Of a stretch of DNA of 64,000 nucleotides, positions 53,214 through 61,200 are shown piece after piece. The translations under genes were made by a program, and so were the position numbers. The notes under the pieces are model-generated. The model made no database searches and was not told where the DNA came from. It was given only the letters and a program-made list of their open reading frames with translations. Origin of the DNA: Rhodoferax_B sp049316285 (lineage in GTDB: Bacteria; Pseudomonadota; Gammaproteobacteria; Burkholderiales; Burkholderiaceae_C); the NCBI RefSeq assembly GCF_049316285.1, contig NZ_JBMOXA010000002.1:1-64000 (forward strand), in the 5' to 3' direction. The stretch's first letter is position 1. The number at the start of each line of letters is the position of its first letter.

Positions 53214-53242
53214 ATGAGAGGCTTCTGAGGATGGTGGATAAT
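53214..53242 (+). promoter_or_regulatory. Candidate promoter upstream of ppiD
   Basis: ATGAGA (53214-53219), 17-base spacer, GATAAT (53237-53242). The -35 match is weak, the -10 good. It would give a short leader running into the terminator at 53309. Confidence 0.4.
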
Positions 53243-53308
53243 GTGCGCTCGCGCCGCTGGAGAGCCTTCTTCACACGCGGGTAACGCGACGAATAGTGCG
53301 TCCTGGCA

Positions 53309-53338
53309 AAGGCGAACACATGGTTCGCCTTTTTGTTT
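53309..53338 (+). terminator. Intrinsic terminator 17 bases before the ppiD start
   Basis: AAGGCGAAC and GTTCGCCTT form a 9-bp stem around ACATG, followed by TTTTGTTTT. Its placement directly ahead of a coding start suggests attenuation or the end of a small leader RNA. Confidence 0.75.
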
Positions 53339-53355
53339 TACAGAGAGTTTTCTTC

Positions 53356-55287
53356 ATGTTCGATTTCATTCGCAAGCACACCAAAATCATGATGGGCTTG
53401 CTGTTCGTCTTGATCATTCCCTCGTTTATCTTGTTTGGCGTTGATGGCTATAACAAGATGAACGAAGGTGGCGCGGTGGTCGCCACCGTTGACGGCCATG
53501 ACATCAAGCAGGTTGAACTCGATGCAGCACACCGCAACGAAGTGCAGCGGGTGCTGGCCTCCACACCGAACATCGATCCCAAGCTGCTCGACAGTGCTGA
53601 AGCCCGCTACGCCACGCTGGAAAACATGGTGCGTGAACGTGTGCTGGCTGCGGCCTCGGCCAAGTCGCACTTGGTCGCCTCCGATGCACAGTTGGCGCGT
53701 GCCCTTGAAGCCGACCCGAGCATTGCCGCGTTGCGCAAACCCGACGGTTCACTGGATGTCGAGCGTTACCGCCAATTGGTTGGCAGCCAGGGCATGACAC
53801 CCGAAATGTTCGAGGCCCGCATCCGCGCCGATTTGTCGGCACGCCAAGTGGTGGCCGGTGTCGCCGCAACGGCTTTTGCACCGTCCGCCGTGGCTGACAC
53901 CACGCTGGATGCTTTCCTGCAAAAACGCGAGATCCAGGTGGCCACCATCAAGGCCAGCAGCTTCGTCGCCAAGATCAACCCGACGGATGCGGAACTCGAA
54001 GCCTGGTACAAGGAGCGCTCTGCGTTGTTCCAGGCGCCTGAGAAAGCCACGATTGAGTATCTGGTGCTCGATACCGACAGCGTGAAGAAAAGCATAGTCC
54101 TCAACGAAGCCGATCTCAAAACCTATTACGAACAAAACGCCACGAAACTCGCCGGCAAGGCCGAGCGGCGTGCCAGCCACATCCTGATCGCCGCGCCCAA
54201 GAGCATGTCCAGCGCCGACCGCGAAAAGGCCAAGCAAAAGGCTGAAGCCCTGCTGGCGCAAGTGAAAAAAGCACCCGCAAGCTTTGCTGATGTTGCCAAG
54301 AAGAATTCCGAAGACCCGGGCTCTGCTGAAAAAGGCGGTGACCTGGACTTCTTCAGCCGCGGCGCCATGGTCAAGCCGGTGGAAGACGCCGTGTTTGGCA
54401 TGAAGGTTGGCGAGATCAGCGATGTGGTGACGACCGACTTCGGTTTCCACATCATCAAGCTCACCGATGTGCGCGAACCCAAGGTGCGTAGTTTTGAAGA
54501 GATGCGTCCAGAACTGGAAGCCGAATTGAAGACGGAGCAGGCGGCGCGCAAGTTTGCGGAAACCGCAGAAACCTTTACCAACGGGGTTTACGAACAATCC
54601 GACAGCCTCAAGCCAGTCGCAGAGCGTTTGAAGCTCAGCGTGCAAACCGCCACCCTGGGACGCCAACCGGTAGACGGCGCCAAGGGCCCATTGGCCAGCG
54701 CCAAGTTCCTGGATGCGTTGTTCTCGGCCGATTCAGTCGAGAAAAAGCGCAACACCGAAGCGGTGGAAATCGGCCCGAACCAATTGGCTGCTGGCCGTAT
54801 CGTCGAATACACCCCGGCCCATGCGGTGCCGTTTGCCGAAGTCAAGGCGCGTGTGCGTGAAATGCTGATCGCCGAGAGCGCCGCCGCCATGGCGAAGAAG
54901 GAAGGCGAAGCCAAGCTCGCAAGCTGGAAGCAAAATCCGGCCGAGGCTGGTTCCGCGTTGGCCCCGGCTGTGGTGGTGTCACGTGATGACGTGCAGCAAC
55001 AAGCGCCGCAAATCATCCAGGCCGCGCTGCAGGTCAGCCCCAACGCCTTGCCTGGTTGGACCGGTGTTGACCTGGGCACCACGGGCTACGCCATCGTCAA
55101 GGTGAACAAACTGGTGCCACGCACCGCCGCCAACGAGGCCATGATGCAGCAAGGCCGCGAACAATACACCCGCGCCTGGGCCAGCGGTGAAGCCAAGGCC
55201 TATTACGAGCAATTGAAGGCGCGTTTCAAGGTCAAAATCAATTTGCCACAGCCAAACGCTATTTCCGCAGCAGACGTCGGCAAATGA
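53356..55287 (+). CDS. ppiD: Periplasmic folding chaperone PpiD (SurA N / PPIC domain)
   Basis: 643-residue inner-membrane-anchored chaperone near the Sec translocon that helps newly exported proteins fold. Short cytoplasmic N-terminus, one span (about residues 11-30: IMMGLLFVLIIPSFILFGV), a SurA-like helical chaperone region, a parvulin (PPIC) domain (about 265-370: RRASHILIAAPKS ... GEISDVVTTDFGFHIIKL) and a long helical C-terminus. ATG at 53356. Its end almost touches the tRNA-His promoter. Confidence 0.94.
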   Translation: MFDFIRKHTKIMMGLLFVLIIPSFILFGVDGYNKMNEGGAVVATVDGHDIKQVELDAAHRNEVQRVLASTPNIDPKLLDSAEARYATLENMVRERVLAAASAKSHLVASDAQLARALEADPSIAALRKPDGSLDVERYRQLVGSQGMTPEMFEARIRADLSARQVVAGVAATAFAPSAVADTTLDAFLQKREIQVATIKASSFVAKINPTDAELEAWYKERSALFQAPEKATIEYLVLDTDSVKKSIVLNEADLKTYYEQNATKLAGKAERRASHILIAAPKSMSSADREKAKQKAEALLAQVKKAPASFADVAKKNSEDPGSAEKGGDLDFFSRGAMVKPVEDAVFGMKVGEISDVVTTDFGFHIIKLTDVREPKVRSFEEMRPELEAELKTEQAARKFAETAETFTNGVYEQSDSLKPVAERLKLSVQTATLGRQPVDGAKGPLASAKFLDALFSADSVEKKRNTEAVEIGPNQLAAGRIVEYTPAHAVPFAEVKARVREMLIAESAAAMAKKEGEAKLASWKQNPAEAGSALAPAVVVSRDDVQQQAPQIIQAALQVSPNALPGWTGVDLGTTGYAIVKVNKLVPRTAANEAMMQQGREQYTRAWASGEAKAYYEQLKARFKVKINLPQPNAISAADVGK

Positions 55288-55299
55288 CAAGTTTCGCGC

Positions 55300-55305
55300 T
55301 ATAAT
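55300..55305 (+). promoter_or_regulatory. -10 element for tRNA-His
   Basis: Consensus TATAAT, 12 bases after the ppiD stop. I do not see a convincing -35 hexamer at 16-18 bases, so only the -10 is claimed. Transcription would start near 55313. Confidence 0.55.
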
Positions 55306-55316
55306 AGCGAGCTACG

Positions 55317-55392
55317 GTGGCTGTAGCTCAGTTGGTAGAGTCCAGGATTGTGATTCCTGTTGTCGTGGGTTCGAGCCCCATCAGCCACCCCA
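55317..55392 (+). tRNA. tRNA-His (anticodon GTG)
   Basis: 76 bases including encoded CCA. The acceptor stem GTGGCTG/CAGCCAC, the anticodon loop TTGTGAT and T arm GTGGGTTCGAGCCCCAT are clear. A G at 55316 can pair with the discriminator C, the extra G-1 required for tRNA-His. Confidence 0.96.
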
Positions 55393-55399
55393 GATAAGT

Positions 55400-55430
55400 A
55401 AAAGCCCGCTATAACCATAGCGGGCTTTTT
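55400..55430 (+). terminator. Intrinsic terminator after tRNA-His
   Basis: AAAGCCCGCTAT and ATAGCGGGCTTT pair around AACC, followed by a T run. Confidence 0.93.
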
Positions 55431-55450
55431 GCTTTTGGGAGTTTGTTCTT

Positions 55451-55888
55451 ATGCTGTCCGCACCATGGAATGGCTGGTTCTTCTGGGCTGCACTGTCGGC
55501 CTGTTTTGCAGCGCTCACCGCCATTTTTGCGAAGATCGGCATCCAGGGCGTGGATTCTGATTTCGCGACGCTGATCCGTACCGCCATCATCGTCTTCATC
55601 TTGGCAGCGTTTGTGTGGTACGCCGGCAAATGGAGCGACCCGCGCGTTTTGTCCATCAAGACCTGGGTCTTTCTTTCGCTGTCTGCGCTGGCCACGGGCG
55701 CCTCGTGGGTTTGCTACTTTCGCGCACTGCAGATGGGCGAGGCCTCCAAGGTGGCACCGGTGGACAAATTCAGCCTGGTGCTGGTGGCGATTTTTGCCGT
55801 GGCTTTTTTGGGTGAGCGTCCGTCGTTGCGCGAGTGGTTTGGCATTGGGCTGGTGGCCACGGGTGTCCTGGTGTTGGCCTTCAAGTAG
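55451..55888 (+). CDS. EamA family transporter, single-domain (half-size DMT) protein
   Basis: 145-residue inner-membrane protein with one EamA domain and about five predicted spans, half the ten-span DMT length. LTAIFAKIGIQGVDSDFATLIRT, SWVCYFRALQMGEASKVAPVDKFSLVLVAI and LGERPSLREWFGIGLVATGVLVL are the typical EamA pieces. Single-domain members probably act as dimers. Substrate unknown. Confidence 0.88.
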   Translation: MLSAPWNGWFFWAALSACFAALTAIFAKIGIQGVDSDFATLIRTAIIVFILAAFVWYAGKWSDPRVLSIKTWVFLSLSALATGASWVCYFRALQMGEASKVAPVDKFSLVLVAIFAVAFLGERPSLREWFGIGLVATGVLVLAFK

Positions 55889-56011
55889 CAGCGAAATTCA
55901 GGCCGGTCTGGTCGTTGGCTTCGAGCCCACGCAATAATTCAAGCCGGATATGAGTGGGCCTCGGTGGACATAGGCATTTGGGGCTCTTGCACAACCAAAA
56001 AGGGGAGAGTG

Positions 56012-56386
56012 ATGACGCGGTTCTCGTCTATCTGCGCGCGTGCGCTGGGTGTTGCGGCCTTGGCCGTTTTACAGGCCTGCGCCAGCAGTTCAACGCGGGA
56101 GTGGCCGGCCACGCAGGTCAGCATTGACGATATGCGTTTCACGCAGCCGCTGCAGCTTTCGGTGAACTACAAAACCAATAAAGGTTCGCCTTCAGGTACC
56201 ACGGTGCTGCGCATGCAGGTCGACGAAAAGGGTGTGACCCAGCGTGTGGTGCTGCTGAAGAGCAGCGGCCGCAGCGAGTTGGACCAGGGGGTTCTGCAGG
56301 CGGCCCTGAGCGCCCGGTTTCAGCCCTATCTGGTCGATGGCCAGCCGGTGGCCGTGACCGTGCTGGCGCCCATGCACCTGAAGTGA
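56012..56386 (+). CDS. Small TonB C-terminal-like putative lipoprotein
   Basis: 124 residues. A signal sequence with lipobox-like LQAC (Cys24) suggests a lipoprotein; the rest resembles a TonB C-terminal domain: GTTVLRMQVDEKGVTQRVVLLKSSGRSELDQGVLQAALSARFQPYLVDGQPV. No membrane-spanning stalk is present, so it is not a full TonB. Start at 56012, with GGGGAGAG upstream. Function unknown. Confidence 0.75.
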   Translation: MTRFSSICARALGVAALAVLQACASSSTREWPATQVSIDDMRFTQPLQLSVNYKTNKGSPSGTTVLRMQVDEKGVTQRVVLLKSSGRSELDQGVLQAALSARFQPYLVDGQPVAVTVLAPMHLK

Positions 56387-56414
56387 TGGGCGGTGCGGAG
56401 CGCGCTGAAACTGG

Positions 56415-57491
56415 TTAACTGCTCGCCCGCTCGACGATGCTGAATCCGACGTCGATCACCCGCTCGGTGACTTCTATGCCCTCGACCTGATCGACCAGGC
56501 AACGTGCGGCTTCGCGGCCTATGCGGGTGCCGTCTATGCGCACGGTGGTCAGCGCCGGGTGCAGGTCGCGCGAGAAAGCCAGGTCACCAAAACCGATCAC
56601 GGCGATCTGCTCTGGCACGGCGATGCCGCTGGCCTGCGCTTCGGTCAAAACACCCAGGGCTTGCAGGTCGGAACTGCAAAACACGGCATCCAGGGCCGGG
56701 CGCTCGGCCAGCAGTGTTTGCAGGCCTTGGCGGCCGCTGGCCAGTGTGGTGGGGGCAGCGGTGGTGAACACCGCTGGGCGCGGCAGGCCAAGTGCCAAAG
56801 CGGCGGCCACAAAAGCATTGCTGCGGCGCACGGCACGGTCATCGGCACCACCAATGACACCGATGTTGCGCTGGCCGCGCTGCAGCAGGTATTGGCCGAC
56901 CGCGGCGGCCACGGCTTCATGCGAGAAGCCCACCAGCATGTCGATGGGCGACGGGCTCAGATCCCACATTTCGACCACCGGGATGCGTGCGGCCAGCAGC
57001 CGCTGGCGGGTTTGCGCGGAGTGTTCCACGCCGGTGAGCACAATGCCGTCGGGCCGGCGGCCGATGATGGCGCCCAGCAGGTCGTCTTCGCGCGATTTTT
57101 CGTAGCCGGTTTGGCCCAGCATCAACTGGTAGCCGCGTGCGTCGAGTGCGGCGGTGAGGGCTTGCACGGTTTCGCCAAACACCGGGCTGGTGAGGGTGGG
57201 CACCAGCGCCGCCACCAGGCGGCTTTTTTGTGAACGCAAGCCGCCCGCCAATAGATTCGGTACGTAGCCGGTTTTGCGCACCGCGTCTTGCACCTTGGCT
57301 AGAGTGGCCGGGGGCACACCATCGGGTTTGTTGATGGCGCGCGAGACCGTCATGGCCGAGACGCCGGCGAGGCGCGCTACGTCTACCACGGTCACGCTGC
57401 CGGTGCGGCTGCGTGGCTTGTCTGCGGCGGCTTTAGCTGCAGCAGACGCGGTGGTGGGGTTGGCAGGGCTGGTGGATTTGCGGGTGGCCAT
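56415..57491 (-). CDS. LacI/GntR-type transcriptional repressor
   Basis: 358-residue LacI-family regulator: an Ala/Ser-rich N-terminal extension (1-32), the HTH VVDVARLAGVSAMTVSRAINKPDGV (residues 35-59) and a sugar-binding-type domain (about 90-355). The sequence resembles the gluconate-type repressors (GntR of LacI family) by eye. No sugar-catabolic operon is adjacent, so its target is unknown. Convergent with the TonB-like lipoprotein gene. Confidence 0.9.
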   Translation of the reverse strand: MATRKSTSPANPTTASAAAKAAADKPRSRTGSVTVVDVARLAGVSAMTVSRAINKPDGVPPATLAKVQDAVRKTGYVPNLLAGGLRSQKSRLVAALVPTLTSPVFGETVQALTAALDARGYQLMLGQTGYEKSREDDLLGAIIGRRPDGIVLTGVEHSAQTRQRLLAARIPVVEMWDLSPSPIDMLVGFSHEAVAAAVGQYLLQRGQRNIGVIGGADDRAVRRSNAFVAAALALGLPRPAVFTTAAPTTLASGRQGLQTLLAERPALDAVFCSSDLQALGVLTEAQASGIAVPEQIAVIGFGDLAFSRDLHPALTTVRIDGTRIGREAARCLVDQVEGIEVTERVIDVGFSIVERASS

Positions 57492-57556
57492 GAAAGAGCG
57501 TGTGGGTTGCAGCGCAGGCGCTTTATTGTTCTGAAGTGCAGGGCGAAGTTGGATGC

Positions 57557-58111
57557 TTAGGGCATTGGTGTGGCGGCAGTATCGCCGCGCAGATCACACC
57601 ACATGTGGATTTTGGCGACAAAGCCGTTGTGCACGGCCACGGCCAAGGGTTCCACGCCGAACGACACAAAACCATGGCGCTGGTACAGCGCAAGGGCTGC
57701 GGTATTGCCTTCGGTCACGGTGAGTTGCACCAGGCGCAGGCTGGGGCGCGACCTGGCATGCGCCAGCACCTCGGCCACCAGCGCCTGACCCAAGCCCAGT
57801 TGGCGGTAGGCCGGGGCCACATACATGCCGAACAGCGTGGCCTTGTGCCGCGCCTTGAGGCGCGCCGCCACCGACAGGCCCGCCACACCGGCCAATTGCC
57901 CAGCTACAAAACAGCCGAACACCGTCTCGGCCGCGCCGTCCTGGCCACCGCTCTCCAGCCGCTTTTGCCAGAAGCTCAAGGGCAGCGAGGCGCGCTCTTC
58001 GGTGCTGGTGGTAAAGGCCTCGGGGTGTTGGGTATAGGCCGTGAGCATCAGCGCGCGATAGGCCTCGGCGTGGTCGGGCGTGAGCAGAACGGCGGTGGGT
58101 GACGAGGGCAT
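57557..58111 (-). CDS. GNAT family N-acetyltransferase
   Basis: 184 residues. The acetyl-CoA binding segment AARLKARHKATLFGMYVAPAYRQLGLGQALVAEVL and the GNAT motif B-like NTAALALYQRHGFVSFGVE are present. Substrate unknown. ATG at 58111 preferred; a TTG four codons upstream is also in frame. Confidence 0.87.
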   Translation of the reverse strand: MPSSPTAVLLTPDHAEAYRALMLTAYTQHPEAFTTSTEERASLPLSFWQKRLESGGQDGAAETVFGCFVAGQLAGVAGLSVAARLKARHKATLFGMYVAPAYRQLGLGQALVAEVLAHARSRPSLRLVQLTVTEGNTAALALYQRHGFVSFGVEPLAVAVHNGFVAKIHMWCDLRGDTAATPMP

Positions 58112-58238
58112 GGAGTGCTTCAAGGGTTTGCTACGGGTGTTCGGCTATCGCATGGATTATGAGTCGAATGCTATGGATAGGGTAGCTGTCTCCGCAGCTT
58201 TGGTGCGCGTTGGAGACAGTTTCCACCTAGGGGATACC

Positions 58239-61200
58239 TCAGGGCGTTTGCACCACCACCCTGGCATTCGGTGCCTCGCCAAACATCTCCGGCGCGTACA
58301 TCGCCTCCACCCGGGTGGGCGGCAAGGCAAAGCTGCCGGCGTTGTTCAGGCGCACGGTGTAGCTCAGCTTGGCGACGCCACGCGGCAGGTATTCATAGTA
58401 CGCGCGGTAGGCTTCGAAGCTGCGTTCTTCAAACGCCAGCCAACCGGCGCCGCTGGCGGGCTTTTGCCCCTGGGTGGCGATCTGGCTGTCGCGGCCCAAG
58501 CCGCTGCCCAGCAGTGTGGCGCCGCCGGGCACGGGGTCGCCCACCACCACCCAGGTCATGTCGCTGCTGGCGTTGATTTCAAGCTCCACACGCAACACGT
58601 CGCCACGGCTGTATTGGCCGGCGGGCAGGTTCTTGTTGGCTTGCTCCACCGGGGTGATGGTTTTCTTGATTTGGTAGCCCGCAAAAAACGGCGCGCTGCG
58701 CGGCACGGCGGCGATGGACTGCAGCGTGAGCCAGGGTTTGCCGCTGCCTTGGTGCTGCAGCGTCAACGGGGCGTTGGTTTTGGCTTCCTCCGCGTTTGGC
58801 CATGGCAAGAACATGCTGTTGTTGCGCAGATTGCCGGGCGTGACGGGCGCGCCAAACAGCGCGGTCTGGTGCGCGGCACCGGTTGCATCGGCCGTGGTGA
58901 TGCGTTGCACCTTGGCCCAATCCACAGTTGCGCTGCGCGCGCCCAGGCTTGCGCTGGTGCTGCCGGTCACGGGTGTGGCTTCAAACACCTTGGAGAACTT
59001 TTCCAGTGCCAAACCACCCCACAGGTTGGCGGTGGTGGTGTGCCAGGCGCCGTTTTGCTGGCGCGCGAGGAAGCCGTTGGCCAGGCGGCCCATGTCTTCT
59101 TTCCAGGCCGGGTCGTCCAGCGTGGCAAGAATCAAGCGCGCGGTGTTGACGTCACCGCTGCTCATCAGCCACCACAGGTAGTCGTCACGCTCGGTGCTGA
59201 AGACCAGCTTGGTGCCTTGGTACGACAGCCGCGCCTTGATGATTTGTGTGGCTTCGGCCTGGCGTTGCGCGCGTTGCGGAATGTCGCTCACGCGGCGCAG
59301 CAGGTTGTACCAGTCGAGCACGGCGCTGGTGGGCCACTGGTTGGGCGCGATGGTGATGCTGCCCAACATACGCGCCTCGGCCTTGCCGTAGCGCGACAAG
59401 GCTTCCAATGCGGCGAGTTTGCGCAGGTCCAGGTCTTTGCGCGGGCTCCAGAAGTCGCGCTGGATACGCCCTTCAACAAACGCCAGCAGGCCACGTTCCA
59501 TGGCGGCACGGGCTTCATCGGGAAGGGCCAGCGTGGGGTCAAGGCCGGCCGCTTCGTGCGCGGCCGCCAGCAGGTAGGCTGTGAGGGTGTCGCTGCCCCG
59601 GTTGGCTTCGCCGTCGCGTGGCGGGAAGTAATTGGCCAGGCCGTCGCTATCCAGGTAAGACGGCAGTTGCGCCAGCAGCGCGCGCCAGCGCGTGGCGTCG
59701 CGCAGGCCAATAGCCTTGCTGGCGCTTTGCTCCAGGCAACTGTAGGGGTAGTTGGCAAACCAGTCGCGCACACCGGGCAGGCCTTCGGCCAGCTTGGGTT
59801 GCAAGGACATCTTCAAGCCGCCACGGCCGGGCAGGGCATCGGGCGGTGGCGCCACGGGCAGGGTGAAGGACCCATCCAGTTGCACCAGCGTGGCCTGCTG
59901 CACCGCCAGCGGCACGGCGGGCACGATGCGTTGGCTGGCCTTGAGTGCGTCGCGTGCGCTGCCCAAGGTGTCGCGCGCTTCGATCTCCCACAACAACGCC
60001 TCGGTGCGGATCTGGCCCAGCGGCGCGGGGGCGGTGACGTTCCAGGCCAGCTCACGGCTTTCTCCAGCGGGGATGTCCAGCGTTTGTGGGTTGAGTGTGA
60101 GGCCGGTGGCGCGCGGCGTGACTTCCACCTTCATGGCTTTTTCGGTGGTGTTGCGCAGCGTGAGCTGCGCGCGGAACTGGTCGTCCTCGCGCACAAGTGG
60201 CGGCAGGCCGCTGATGATTTGCAGGTCTTGCCGTGTTTGGATGCTGGCCTGGCCGGTGCCAAACAAGCCGGTGCCAAAGTCGGCCACGGCAACGATCTTG
60301 AACGCGGTGAGTGCATCGTTCAGCGTTACGGTGACCTGGGCCTGGCCCTTGGCATCGAGCTTGAGCGCGGGGTTCCACAACAGCAGGGTGTCGAGCAGCT
60401 CGCGTGTCGGGCTGCGGCCACCGCCGCCGCCAGCGGGCACGGCTTTGCGGCCATAGTGCCGGCGGCCGACAATTTCCATCTGTGCGGTGGCGGTCTCCAC
60501 ACCCCAGGCGCGGCGTTGCAGCATGGCGTCGAGCAGGTTCCAACTGGTGTTGGGCATCAGCTCCAGCAGGGCCTGGTCTACGGCGGCCAGCGCCACTTCG
60601 GCGTTGGCGGCGGGTTGGCCGTCGGGCTTGTTGACCTGTATGGTCACACGTGCCTGGCCGCGTACCGGGTAGCTGGGCTGGTCGGTGGTGACTTTCACAT
60701 CCAACTGGTGTGCCTTGGTGCCTATGCGCAGTTCGGCCATGCCCAGGCGGAACGCGGGCTTGCTTAAATCGACCAAGGTGGTGGGTGCGACGTATTCGCG
60801 GCCCTCGACCCAAAACGCGTTCCACCATTCACGCGGCGCCTTGAAGCCCCAGGTGAAGAAGCTGTACCACGGCACTTCGCGCAGGCGGCCGCGCAGGGCC
60901 AGCACACTCACGTAGACGTTGGGCCCCCAGCTGTCCTTGATCTTCAGGTTGACCGTGGGGTCCTGGCCGTTGAGCTGCACCACCTGGGTTTCCAGAATGC
61001 CTTCGCGCTCCACGGCGACCAGGGCGGTGGCAAAGCGGAACGGCATGCGCACCTGGATGCGCGCGGTGTCGCCCGGCTGGTAGTTTTTCTGCTCGGGCAG
61101 CAGCGTCATGCGGTCGTGGTTTTCACTGCCAAACCATAACTCGCCTTGGCGCGTGATGTAGACCGAGCCCGCAGCCTGGCTGGTCAGGCCCTGCGCGTCT

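Noticed and set aside
58080..60767. Plus-strand open frame of about 895 codons antisense to the alpha-2-macroglobulin gene
   Set aside because: The opposite strand encodes the thioester domain; this frame has no recognisable domain.
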